Assembly: GCF_008693105.1 (NCBI RefSeq)
Contig: NZ_VXKK01000023.1
Location: 1-64,000 of the forward strand
From: Corynebacterium flavescens
GTDB lineage: Bacteria > Actinomycetota > Actinomycetes > Mycobacteriales > Mycobacteriaceae
Length of the DNA: 64,000 nucleotides
Direction: 5' to 3'
The notes beneath the pieces are model-generated. The model saw only the letters and a list, made by a program, of their open reading frames with translations. It did no database searches and was not told the DNA's origin. Every line of letters starts with the position of its first letter. Within the stretch, counting starts at the first letter, position 1. This document shows, piece after piece, positions 38,556 through 47,007 of the stretch. A program made the position numbers and the translations under genes.

Positions 38556-39923
38556 ATGTCAGACACTACCGCCCGCCCCAATAAGGCCCCGAATATGCTT
38601 GCTCCTAATGCTGATGACACTGGGATGAAAGGCGCGCCGGGTAATCCGGAGCGCCTTGGAAAAGAGGGCAAGCGTGCTCTCATCGCCGCGATGTCCGGAA
38701 CCGTAATCGAGTGGTATGACTATGCGCTTTATGGTGCCGCTGCTGGATTGGTCATCGGACCGCTCTTTTTCCAGGGATCGGCTGTGGGCGGACAGCTGGC
38801 AGCCTTCGCTACTTTTGCGGTGGGATTCGTTGCGCGCCCCTTGGGAGGAGTGCTCATTGGGCACATAGGTGACTCCTGGGGGCGGCGTCCGGCAATGATG
38901 CTTTCGATCATGCTGATGGGAATTGCGACTGTGGGCATCGGGCTCCTTCCGACCCAAGTACTCATCGGCGTCGCCGCGCCGATCTTGCTGGTTCTCTTTC
39001 GCCTGATTCAAGGCATGGGCGCCGGTGCCGAGTTGGCTGGGGCTATGACAATTGTGGCGGAGTTTGCGCCCCTGCGGATGCGGGCATTCTTCACCGCCCT
39101 CGTGCTTTCGACGCCGCCCCTCGGCATGGCGATGGCAACTGGTGCATTCTTGGCTGTCTCCTCGCTAGGGGAGGAAGCCCTGCTCGGTGGGGCATGGCGC
39201 ATTCCTTTCCTGGCTTCCGCCGTGCTTTTTGCAGTGGCCATCTTCATCAGACGCCGCCTCGAGGAGACTCCGGAGTATGTGGCTGCGGTGCAGCGCACCG
39301 AGGAGCAGCGGGAGGAAATCCCCTTTGTGGCGTTGTTAAAGAAGAGCTGGCGCGAAGTAGTCATTGGTTTCGGCGCGGTGACCGGACATAATGCCCTCAA
39401 CTACGCAATGGCAGTATTCGGTATTTCTCTGATGACCTCGCCCGCAGTGGGAATGGAGCGGCCGACCGCGCTCGCTGCCGTGACTTTGGGAACCCTCGCC
39501 GGAGTGCTCGGCACGCCCTTCGGCGGCCTAGCCGCTGATAAGTTCGGGGCAGGACGAGTACTAGCTATAGGCAGCCTGTGCGCTGCAGTATTTGCATTCC
39601 CGCTTTTTAACGCGCTTTCTTCCGGCAACGCAGTGCTGGCTGGAGTCATGATTGCGGTTGGTTATGGGTTCATCATCGCCATGACTTCGGGCGCTCAAGG
39701 GGCATTTCTCGCCAGCTTATTCGGTGCTCGCGAACGATATTCTGGAATTGCCCTCGCCCGCGAGCTCAACGGAGCTGTAGTAGCCGGGTTTACCCCGCTG
39801 GTATTGGCATGGATCATCCAGGCCTCGGGTGGAAGAGTCATCTTCGGTGCCATTGCCGTTGCTATTTGCTGCGCTATCTCTGTGGCGTCGGTCCTGGCCG
39901 CGCGCACAAGGACGGTTCACTAG
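38556..39923 (+). CDS. MFS transporter, metabolite:H+ symporter family
   Basis: A 455-residue carrier with 12 predicted helices after a 45-residue polar N-terminus. It has the MHS hallmarks: E-W-Y-D-Y-A-L-Y in helix 1, G-H-I-G-D-S-W-G-R-R between helices 2 and 3, and R-L-I-Q-G-M-G-A-G-A-E in helix 4. Relatives move shikimate, proline/betaine, ketoglutarate and other acids with protons. Because lldD follows after 131 bases on the same strand, a role in lactate uptake is a reasonable inference, as in the C. glutamicum transporter-lldD pair. Start at ATG 38556. Confidence 0.85.
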   Translation: MSDTTARPNKAPNMLAPNADDTGMKGAPGNPERLGKEGKRALIAAMSGTVIEWYDYALYGAAAGLVIGPLFFQGSAVGGQLAAFATFAVGFVARPLGGVLIGHIGDSWGRRPAMMLSIMLMGIATVGIGLLPTQVLIGVAAPILLVLFRLIQGMGAGAELAGAMTIVAEFAPLRMRAFFTALVLSTPPLGMAMATGAFLAVSSLGEEALLGGAWRIPFLASAVLFAVAIFIRRRLEETPEYVAAVQRTEEQREEIPFVALLKKSWREVVIGFGAVTGHNALNYAMAVFGISLMTSPAVGMERPTALAAVTLGTLAGVLGTPFGGLAADKFGAGRVLAIGSLCAAVFAFPLFNALSSGNAVLAGVMIAVGYGFIIAMTSGAQGAFLASLFGARERYSGIALARELNGAVVAGFTPLVLAWIIQASGGRVIFGAIAVAICCAISVASVLAARTRTVH

Positions 39924-40054
39924 AGCTGGCATCGGAGCAAGAATCTGGGTTCTCCAGCGCAGAATGGATAGCACGGTGGATTTAGCGCGCCGAGGAGAGT
40001 AATCCTGAAACTGAAACAAGATAACTAAGACAGATTTTTTGGAGGAATGAAGAA

Positions 40055-41299
40055 ATGCGTATGAAGAGGCAGCTGCCGGATATTTCGGAGCTGAAGAATG
40101 TCATGAAGTTTGGCAAACCCACGCTGGATCGCCGCGCAGCCCGTCTTGATAAGGCGGCTGATGTGTGGGATCTGCGAAAGATCTCCAGGCGGCGCATTCC
40201 TAAGGCTGCCTTCGACTATGTTGATGGCGCTGCGCGTGATGAGGTGACCTACCGGGAGTCCCGTGATTTCTTCCGCGAGATTCGTTTGCTTCCGAACGTC
40301 CTCACTGGGGCAGATGATGTCAAGTTGTCTACTACCATCGCGGGCGCTGACTCTTCCTTGCCCTTCGGCATTGCCCCCACAGGCTTTACTCGTTTCATGC
40401 ACTCAGAGGGAGAGGACGCGGGCTCAGCCGCAGCCACAGCCGCGGGTATCCCCTTCACGCTCTCAACCATGGGTACCCGTTCCGTGGAAGAAGTGGCGCG
40501 TACATCGGGCACTGGGCGGCGCTGGTTCCAGCTCTACCTGTGGAAGAATCACGCGGCCTGCGAAGACCTCATTGATCGCGCCGCCGCCACTGGCTATGAC
40601 ACCTTGGTTGTCACCGTAGATACGCCGGTGGCAGGGCAGCGCCTGCGTGATACTCGCAACGGCATGCGCATCCCGCCGCGGCTAACGCTGGGAACTGTCG
40701 TGGATGCCGCGTGGCGGCCAGAGTGGTGGTTTAATTTCCTCAGCACTGATCCGGTCACCTTCGCTTCCCTTACAAGCACGACAAGCACCTTGGGCGAGCT
40801 GGTTAACACCATGTTTGACCCTGCGCTGAGCTTCGAGGACTTGGCGTGGATTCGGCAGCAATGGAAGGGCAAGCTCTTTGTGAAGGGCATTCTTAACCCC
40901 GCCGATGCACGCAAGGTCATAGATCTCGGTGCAGATGGCGTAGTCGTCTCCAGCCATGGTGGACGCCAGCTCGATCGCGTGGTCAACACCCTGCAAGCGC
41001 TTGAAGCAGTGAAAGCCGAGGTAGGCGATGAGGCAGAGATCATCTATGACTCGGGCATAATGTCGGGCACCGACATAGCCATAGCGCTAGCCCTAGGAGC
41101 AGACTTTGTGCTCATCGGCCGCGCTTATCTCTATGGCCTTATGGCGGGTGGACGCGAGGGCGTCGACCGAGTCATCGAGCTCTTGTCCGCGGAGCTAAAG
41201 AACACGGCGCAACTGTTGGGGGTCACAGACATAGCGGAACTCAATCGCAGTCACGTCATCACACCGTGGCAGGCGCAGCGCGAGCATGAGCTCTCCTAG
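40055..41299 (+). CDS. lldD: L-lactate dehydrogenase, FMN-dependent quinone type
   Basis: A 414-residue member of the alpha-hydroxy-acid oxidase family. F-D-Y-V-D-G-A-A near 55 and I-A-P-T-G-F-T-R near 107 shape the FMN site. The catalytic histidine lies in S-S-H-G-G-R-Q-L-D, and G-R-A-Y-L-Y-G-L-M-A-G-G-R-E-G-V closes the phosphate site. It oxidises L-lactate to pyruvate and passes electrons to menaquinone, allowing growth on lactate. ggagg lies ten bases before the ATG at 40055; ATG 40061 is also possible. Its TAG is directly followed by the nei2 ATG. Confidence 0.93.
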   Translation: MRMKRQLPDISELKNVMKFGKPTLDRRAARLDKAADVWDLRKISRRRIPKAAFDYVDGAARDEVTYRESRDFFREIRLLPNVLTGADDVKLSTTIAGADSSLPFGIAPTGFTRFMHSEGEDAGSAAATAAGIPFTLSTMGTRSVEEVARTSGTGRRWFQLYLWKNHAACEDLIDRAAATGYDTLVVTVDTPVAGQRLRDTRNGMRIPPRLTLGTVVDAAWRPEWWFNFLSTDPVTFASLTSTTSTLGELVNTMFDPALSFEDLAWIRQQWKGKLFVKGILNPADARKVIDLGADGVVVSSHGGRQLDRVVNTLQALEAVKAEVGDEAEIIYDSGIMSGTDIAIALALGADFVLIGRAYLYGLMAGGREGVDRVIELLSAELKNTAQLLGVTDIAELNRSHVITPWQAQREHELS

Positions 41300-42142
41300 A
41301 TGCCAGAAGGAGATTCGGTACTACAGCTGGCCAATAGGCTTCACTTCATGGAGGGCCGGGAGGTCACTGGGTGCTCCTTTCGCGTACCGCGCTATGCCAC
41401 GGTGCATTTAGAAGGCACGAGCTGCCAGCGGGTGTGGCCCTATGGCAAGCACCTCTTCATGCAGTTCGATGACCGTATAGTGCACACACATCTGAAGATG
41501 GAGGGCACGTGGGCTATCCACTACGTGGGGGACAGGTGGCGTCGTCCAGCACACAGCGCGAGGGTGGTACTGGCTCTGGCCAATCGCCCACGTGATATTG
41601 AGCTGGTGGGCCACTGGTTAGGCCTAGTAGAGGTTTTTGGACTCGATGATTACTACGAATCCATCGCCGACTTGGGCCCCGATATCCTCTTGCCGCGGTG
41701 GGATAGGGAAGAGGCCGTGCGCAGGATTTCTATGCGGCCGGGCCGATCCATCGGGGCAGCATTGCTCGACCAAGGCAACGTGGCCGGCATTGGTAACGAG
41801 TACCGCGCCGAAGCCTGTTTCATTGCGGGGGTGCATCCGGCAGCCCGAGTGGGGGACATTGACTACGAGCATGTCCTCGACGTCGCGCGCCGCATCATGT
41901 GGGCCAATAAAGATTCCCCTATCCGCGTGACCACTGGCGTGCGGCGGGCAGGGGAAACAACCTACGTATTCGGGCGGAATAACGCGCCCTGTCGGCGTTG
42001 CGGCACGCTGATCCAGAAGGGGTTTCTGGGCGGAGTAGACGCCGGCGGCGATGAGGGCGAGCTCGAGCGGGTTATTTGGTGGTGTCCGGTGTGCCAACCG
42101 GCTCCGGTGGGGTCGAACCGGGGTCAGCCTGGCTGGCGTTAA
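41300..42142 (+). CDS. nei2: Fpg/Nei-family DNA glycosylase
   Basis: A 280-residue bifunctional glycosylase/AP lyase. The mature N-terminus P-E-G-D supplies the catalytic proline and glutamate. The helix-two-turn-helix has D-Q-G-N-V-A-G-I-G-N-E-Y-R near 158-170, and a C-terminal zinc finger has C-R-R-C and C-P-V-C. The P-E-G-D-S form and lack of Fpg-specific loops point to the actinobacterial Nei2 branch that removes oxidised pyrimidines. It starts immediately after the lldD stop, an unusual operon partner. The last 71 bases overlap the antisense dedA gene. Confidence 0.9.
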   Translation: MPEGDSVLQLANRLHFMEGREVTGCSFRVPRYATVHLEGTSCQRVWPYGKHLFMQFDDRIVHTHLKMEGTWAIHYVGDRWRRPAHSARVVLALANRPRDIELVGHWLGLVEVFGLDDYYESIADLGPDILLPRWDREEAVRRISMRPGRSIGAALLDQGNVAGIGNEYRAEACFIAGVHPAARVGDIDYEHVLDVARRIMWANKDSPIRVTTGVRRAGETTYVFGRNNAPCRRCGTLIQKGFLGGVDAGGDEGELERVIWWCPVCQPAPVGSNRGQPGWR

Positions 42143-42767
42143 CGGGCGAATCCCGGTTCTTCCGGCGCCTTTGACGCAGGAAAAGATAAATGCCCACGCC
42201 CACCACGATGAGTACGAGGAGGACATAGATCACCGAGGAAAAGCGGTCGATGAAATCGGAAACGATGTGGTAGTTCTCGCCGAGCTGAAAACCCAAAAGA
42301 ATTAGCACGGTATTCCAAATCAGCGACCCCGCAGTGGTCCATAGACCGAATTTGAGCATTGGCATGCGGTCTACGCCGGCGGGGATTGAGATGAGCGAAC
42401 GCACTCCGGGAATGAAGCGCCCGAAGAACACAGACGCGGAGCCATGACGATCGAAGAATCCGAGCGCCTTGTCAACGTCCTCCGGCGTGGTCAGCCACAT
42501 CCAGTTGGCGATGCGGCGCAGGCGAGAGATGCCCACTGCCGCGCCGATCCAATAAAGCACGAAGGCTCCAAGGACAGAGCCAATGGTGGACCAGGTTATG
42601 GCGGCCAAGAGGTTGATCTCCCCGCGCGAGGCCGTAAAACCGGCGAGGGGGAGAATGACTTCCGAGGGGACCGGCGGGAAGATATTCTCAAGGAAGATGG
42701 CGATACCTACCCCGGGGGCGCCCAAGGTGTTCATCAGGCTGACTATCCAGTCGATGACAGTGTGCAA
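42072..42767 (-). CDS. DedA/VTT-family membrane protein
   Basis: A 231-residue protein with the DedA layout: re-entrant N-terminal segment E-N-I-F-P-P-V-P-S-E near 29-38, G-R-F-I-P-G-V-R near 115-122 and a final membrane helix followed by a basic then proline-rich tail. DedA proteins flip undecaprenyl phosphate or phospholipids, and loss often alters envelope and membrane potential. The subgroup with P-x-V-P-S-E and G-R-F-x-P-G is the one shown to recycle carrier lipid in other bacteria. Its tail is encoded antisense to the nei2 end. Confidence 0.88.
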   Translation of the reverse strand: MHTVIDWIVSLMNTLGAPGVGIAIFLENIFPPVPSEVILPLAGFTASRGEINLLAAITWSTIGSVLGAFVLYWIGAAVGISRLRRIANWMWLTTPEDVDKALGFFDRHGSASVFFGRFIPGVRSLISIPAGVDRMPMLKFGLWTTAGSLIWNTVLILLGFQLGENYHIVSDFIDRFSSVIYVLLVLIVVGVGIYLFLRQRRRKNRDSPVNASQADPGSTPPEPVGTPDTTK

Positions 42768-42910
42768 GTCATATCTTTCTGTTGTGAGGAAGCGGGGTGG
42801 TGAAACCAGCCACCGAGCTTAGCAAAAGCCCGGGGTAGCGAAGATGTGACAAGTGTGAGACCTTAAAGAATGCGCGCTCGGAAGGCCGCGACTCGACTAG
42901 GGTAGCGGTT

Positions 42911-43324
42911 ATGAAGACGATTTTAAATATTATTTGGTTTGTTGTCGGCGGATTCGCCCTTGCTGCCGGATACTTCATTTTTGGCGTGGTGGCCTGCTTG
43001 CTAGTGGTTACTATTCCGGCAGGCGTGGCTAGCTTCCGCATGGCGCGTTTCGCGCTCTGGCCTTTTGGGCGCACTGTGGTGCAACCGGTGGGCGGTACCG
43101 GCGGAATGTCGGCCTTGAGCAACGTCGTGTGGTTCATCTTCGCAGGCGTGTGGCTAGCAATAGGCCACATGGCCACTGCGCTGGCGCAAGCAGTGACGAT
43201 TATCGGGCTGCCCGTTGCCTTGGCCAATCTCAAGATGATCCCTGTGACCTGCTTCCCCTTCGGGCGCAAGATCGTCACCAGCGATAGCATTCCAGCAGGT
43301 TGGGAACCGATGATCCGGCTCTAG
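42911..43324 (+). CDS. YccF family membrane protein
   Basis: A 137-residue protein with two similar halves, each starting N-x-x-W-F and containing a helical membrane segment: N-I-I-W-F-V-V-G-G and N-V-V-W-F-I-F-A-G. Each half ends in a x-x-P-F-G-R-x-V/I motif (W-P-F-G-R-T-V and F-P-F-G-R-K-I). This internal duplication is typical of the YccF family, whose function is unknown. Monocistronic, divergent from dedA. Confidence 0.85.
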   Translation: MKTILNIIWFVVGGFALAAGYFIFGVVACLLVVTIPAGVASFRMARFALWPFGRTVVQPVGGTGGMSALSNVVWFIFAGVWLAIGHMATALAQAVTIIGLPVALANLKMIPVTCFPFGRKIVTSDSIPAGWEPMIRL

Positions 43325-43624
43325 AAACTAATTGAGGACCCCGTTGTGTCTTTAATGAAGGTCTCTAGCGGACCTAGAGGTTTTGAGTGCAGTGTTTTGT
43401 AGGTCAGTTGTCCTGAATACTGAGATCCGCTTTTGCTACCGGTCTCCGCATGAGCCCGATCATTCAGGATAGGCCGGATGGCTTTGCTACCGCACTGCCA
43501 AGTTCTGGCGAGGCGGCCCGTCTGTGGATAACTGCGTCCGGCGCGGGCGGGTTATCCACAGTTCTCCGCCTTGGTGCGGGTTGGGGATTGTCGCGGCGGT
43601 GGGCGGTGTCTTAGCGTGGCGGTC
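43325..43624. other. Intergenic region upstream of the HNH nuclease gene
   Basis: About 300 bases contain a partial inverted repeat (tcctgaat near 43409, attcagga near 43462), a direct repeat tttgctaccg at about 43434 and 43482, and the DnaA-box pair listed separately. The area looks like the non-coding flank of a repeated HNH/13E12-type gene. No open frame is convincing. Confidence 0.45.
43523..43560. repeat. Inverted pair of consensus DnaA boxes
   Basis: tgtggataac (43523-43532) and gttatccaca (43551-43560) are perfect complements, 18 bases apart. Each contains the exact DnaA box ttatccaca. They lie 65 bases before the HNH start codon. Confidence 0.75.
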
Positions 43625-44623
43625 ATGGGTTTGCAGGAGTATTTCGCACAACTTAGCCGAGGTGTTGACCTCGTTGCTGAGTGCTCGGGGCTATCTGCCC
43701 CAGACCTTGAAAAGATGGGGGCCAGCGCGCAGGATGCCGCCGAGCTTTTAAGCCTGCACACCATCTACTTTGGTCCCACACCCTACAGCGGCAAGCAACG
43801 CTCGGCCGTTAACTCTGCTCGGCGCAACGGGCACACTCTGAGCACCCTGCGCCAGATCGAATCCTTTACCCGCCGCGTCAAAGAACAACGAGCCGCATGG
43901 AACCTACGCGTAGAGCTATGCGCCACGCCCAGCGAGCAGGTTACTGCGGTAGCCAGGCGCCGGCTGCGTGAAATGCGTGTTCCCCGCACGTATTGCGAGC
44001 GCGCGCTGCTGCGCCAGCACCCCAACGGGCTAGCTACCTTGACAGTGACCGGCAATGGGCTGGATATGGCAGATGCTTTCCGGACTATTGACCACAAGCG
44101 GCCAGGGACAAGTTTTATCGCCCGCATGCTCGGCAAGGCAGACGGGGCCACCACACGTACTCGTGTGACGACTATGGCAGTCCTCCGGCTGGAGGACTAC
44201 GGGAAGCTTGTACGCCGCGAGCGCGATGATGTGCTGATACGCACCACCAGTGGGGCTGTTATCACCGGCGCGCAGCTTGTAGAGCGTGCCTGTGCCAACG
44301 AGGGTCTTATTACGGTGATTAGTCGGGCGCTGGGGCCGGTGGACTTGTACCGCTTTGAGCGCTTCGCATCATCAAAACAGCGCACGATGCTCGCAGCAGA
44401 GCACCCTACCTGCGCGTGGCCAGGCTGTAGCATCCCGGCAGAAAGAGGACAGTTCCACCATCTCACGCCGTGGAGTCACGGTGGGGAGACTAACGTTGCC
44501 AACCTGGTGACCTTGTGCAACTACCACAACGGGGTTAATGAGGATGATCCGAATGCGCCACCACGCCGCGGGCGCCTGGCCCGCCAAGACGGAAAGATAG
44601 TCTGGCAGCCGCCCGCACACTAG
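43625..44623 (+). CDS. HNH endonuclease domain protein (13E12-like)
   Basis: A 332-residue protein. The N-terminal 220 residues are helical and lack catalytic motifs (DUF222-like). The C-terminus is an HNH domain: C-A-W-P-G-C, F-H-H-L-T-P-W-S-H-G-G, then N-L-V-T-L-C-N-Y-H-N near 255-305, with two CxxC-like metal pairs. The family is multicopy in actinobacteria and related to REP13E12 proteins. Some are thought to be selfish elements. The start is the ATG at 43625. There is no clear ribosome site, and the frame extends upstream through GTG codons. Confidence 0.82.
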   Translation: MGLQEYFAQLSRGVDLVAECSGLSAPDLEKMGASAQDAAELLSLHTIYFGPTPYSGKQRSAVNSARRNGHTLSTLRQIESFTRRVKEQRAAWNLRVELCATPSEQVTAVARRRLREMRVPRTYCERALLRQHPNGLATLTVTGNGLDMADAFRTIDHKRPGTSFIARMLGKADGATTRTRVTTMAVLRLEDYGKLVRRERDDVLIRTTSGAVITGAQLVERACANEGLITVISRALGPVDLYRFERFASSKQRTMLAAEHPTCAWPGCSIPAERGQFHHLTPWSHGGETNVANLVTLCNYHNGVNEDDPNAPPRRGRLARQDGKIVWQPPAH

Positions 44624-44802
44624 CCGTTAGGACAACAAGCCAGGCGGCGACTTTCAGCACCCCTAAAACAAAGCCCGGTGGGGAAACCAACAATGCGTAG
44701 GGCTATGACTGTGCGGTGGAGGGGATCCCGGAAAATACCGGCAAGGGACTCGCGTTTTTCCTGCCACTCCCACCACGCACTTTAAACCTCGGAAGAGCCA
44801 CT
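44624..44802. other. Short intergenic gap, no signal recognised
   Basis: About 180 bases separate the converging HNH and pgi genes. I see no strong hairpin with a T-run here, although a terminator would be expected between convergent genes. Confidence 0.4.
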
Positions 44803-46437
44803 TTAGCGGTGACTGCGGTACCAGCCCACGAGTTCATCGGTGGAGGAATCACCTGAGTCGACCTTTACCTTGCCGGACACGGCAGGGGCCAGGTCATTTG
44901 CCTGCTGCTTTCCTAGCTCGACTCCCCATTGATCGAAGGAGTTGATGTCCCAGATAGCGCCCTCGGTGAAGACAATGTGTTCGTAGAGTGCGATGAGTGA
45001 GCCCAAAGCATCCGGGGTCAGTTGCTGCGCAAGCAGGGTAGTGGAGGGCCGGTTACCCGGCATCACCTTGTGCGGGACGACGGCTGGGTCAACGCCTTCT
45101 GCCGCAATTTCATCGGCATTCTTGCCAAAGGCCAGCACCTTGGTTTGGGCAAAGAAGTTGCCCATGAGCAGGTCATGCATGGAGCTGGAGGAATCAGCCG
45201 TGAAGAAGTCCTCGTGTGGACGGGCGAAGCCGATGAAGTCAGCCGGAACGAGCCGGGTGCCCTGGTGCAGAAGCTGGAAGAAGGCATGCTGCCCATTGGT
45301 TCCAGGCTCGCCCCAGAAGATCTCCCCCGTGGTGGTTTCAACCGGCGTGCCATCGTGGTGGACGCACTTGCCGTTCGACTCCATGGTCAGCTGCTGCAAG
45401 TAAGCAGGGAAACGACCCATGTCCTCGGAGTAGGGAAGAACCGCGTGTGTCTGTGCGCCGTGGAAGTTGGAGTACCAGATATTGAGCAGACCCATGAGGA
45501 TGGGCAGGTTGCTCTCAAGCGGGACAGTACGAAAATGCACATCCATGGCATGGAAACCGGACAGGAAGCGCATGAAGTCCTGCGGGCCGATGGTGCACAT
45601 GAGTGAGAGGCCGATGGCGGAAGACACCGAGTAGCGTCCCCCGACCCAGTTCCAGAACCCAAACATGTTCGCGGTGTCGATGCCGAATTCCGCGACCTTT
45701 TCAGCGTTGGTCGAAACAGCCACGAAGTGCTTGGCGACGGCGCTTTCATCGCCGTCGAACTGCTCGAGCAACCAGCGCCGCGCAACATGGGCATTAGTCA
45801 GAGTTTCCTGGGTGGTGAAGGTCTTGGAGGCGACGACAAAGACTGTGGAGCCCGCGTCTAATCCTTCGAGGGTGGCAGCCATGTCGGCGGGGTCAACGTT
45901 GGAGACGAAATCAGCGCTAATTCCTGCTACCTCGTAGGCGCGCAGCGCCTTGGTAGCCATGGCCGGACCCAAGTCTGATCCGCCGATACCGATGTTGACG
46001 ATCTTCTTGATGGTGTGTCCGGTGTAGCCGAGCCACTTCCCAGACCTCAAGGCGGTGGCGAAATCGCGCATGTGGCCAAGGGTTTCGTGGACCTCTGCGG
46101 CGACGTCTTCCTCGCCGACCACAAGATCCTCTGTAGCAGGAAGGCGCAGCGCGGTGTGTAGAACCGCGCGATCTTCAGTGTTGTTGATGTGCTTGCCCTC
46201 AAACATGGCCTCGCGGCGGGCTTCGAGGTCTGCGGCCTTGGCCAGCGCGAAAAGGGCGTTGAGAACCTCATCGTCGACGAGGTTTTTGGAGAGATCTGCG
46301 TGCCATCCCGCTGCGTCGAAAGTGTAGCGAGAAGCTCGGCGTGGATCCGCCGCGAAGAGTTCTCTAAGTTTGAGGTCTTTCTTAAGTTTAAAAAGCTCGG
46401 AGAGCGCGGTCCACTGCGCGGTGGCGGTGATGTCCAT
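44803..46437 (-). CDS. pgi: Glucose-6-phosphate isomerase
   Basis: A 544-residue enzyme interconverting glucose-6- and fructose-6-phosphate. Landmarks are [10 protein letters not shown] near 155, S-K-T-F-T-T-Q-E-T near 210 for phosphate binding, [12 protein letters not shown] near 268 and the catalytic glutamate and histidine in M-E-S-N-G-K and G-T-N-G-Q-H-A. The start at 46437 is preceded by gaaagg and gives the usual N-terminus; an upstream extension to 46524 is unlikely. Convergent with the HNH gene and 113 bases downstream of chorismate mutase. Confidence 0.96.
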   Translation of the reverse strand: MDITATAQWTALSELFKLKKDLKLRELFAADPRRASRYTFDAAGWHADLSKNLVDDEVLNALFALAKAADLEARREAMFEGKHINNTEDRAVLHTALRLPATEDLVVGEEDVAAEVHETLGHMRDFATALRSGKWLGYTGHTIKKIVNIGIGGSDLGPAMATKALRAYEVAGISADFVSNVDPADMAATLEGLDAGSTVFVVASKTFTTQETLTNAHVARRWLLEQFDGDESAVAKHFVAVSTNAEKVAEFGIDTANMFGFWNWVGGRYSVSSAIGLSLMCTIGPQDFMRFLSGFHAMDVHFRTVPLESNLPILMGLLNIWYSNFHGAQTHAVLPYSEDMGRFPAYLQQLTMESNGKCVHHDGTPVETTTGEIFWGEPGTNGQHAFFQLLHQGTRLVPADFIGFARPHEDFFTADSSSSMHDLLMGNFFAQTKVLAFGKNADEIAAEGVDPAVVPHKVMPGNRPSTTLLAQQLTPDALGSLIALYEHIVFTEGAIWDINSFDQWGVELGKQQANDLAPAVSGKVKVDSGDSSTDELVGWYRSHR

Positions 46438-46550
46438 AAAAGAGGCCTTTCTAAAGGTGAAACGGTCCGGCGAACACCGGGGTATCAAATGCGAGCAACA
46501 TTCCACTTTCCCACCGTAGTCCAATTGCTCACACTGAGCAGTAGAAAAAG

Positions 46551-46949
46551 CTAGCCGAGCTTGCCGCGGCCCATACGCAAAAGCGCCGAGGCGATGGCGG
46601 GGCCCTCCTCACCCAACTCGTCTTGGAACTCGTTGAGGATAGCTATCTCGCGGGTATGGACAAGACGGGTTCCGCCGCTGCTCATACGGGTGCGTCCTAT
46701 CGCCTGAGAGACCTCCGTGCGGCGCTTTACAGCGTCAAGGATGAGGCGATCGAGACGATTGATCTCGGCGCGGTAGCGCTGGATCTCTGCGTCAGTGAGC
46801 GGATCATCGCTGCCAGAGGGGAAGCGGATGGCCATGCCGTTGTCCACAACACCACTATCGGCGGCGGTGCTGCCAGAGGCGGAATCCGCAGGGGAGTTAG
46901 ATGTGGAGTCAGAAGCGGATTGAGGGGGGAGATTTTCTTCTAAAGACAT
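46551..46949 (-). CDS. Chorismate mutase, AroQ type
   Basis: A 132-residue protein. The first 45 residues are a Ser/Asp-rich disordered leader. The remaining 85 form the AroQ helical domain: [19 protein letters not shown] near 60-80, [14 protein letters not shown] and the helix ending R-M-G. The order beside pgi and pcrA is that of C. glutamicum, whose small AroQ works with DAHP synthase. It converts chorismate to prephenate for Phe and Tyr. The start at 46949 is preferred over 46967. Confidence 0.88.
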   Translation of the reverse strand: MSLEENLPPQSASDSTSNSPADSASGSTAADSGVVDNGMAIRFPSGSDDPLTDAEIQRYRAEINRLDRLILDAVKRRTEVSQAIGRTRMSSGGTRLVHTREIAILNEFQDELGEEGPAIASALLRMGRGKLG

Positions 46950-47007
46950 AGGTCCCAATTCTGCCACCGAGCCCGTCTAAAGGGAACATGAGGCGAGATG
47001 AGGTGAC

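Noticed and set aside
38430..40054. LldR operator controlling the transporter-lldD genes
   Set aside because: No convincing tggt-n-acca-type palindrome was found before either gene.
43523..43560. Replication origin or plasmid origin at the DnaA-box pair
   Set aside because: There are only two boxes, no AT-rich unwinding region and no dnaA, dnaN or parAB genes nearby.
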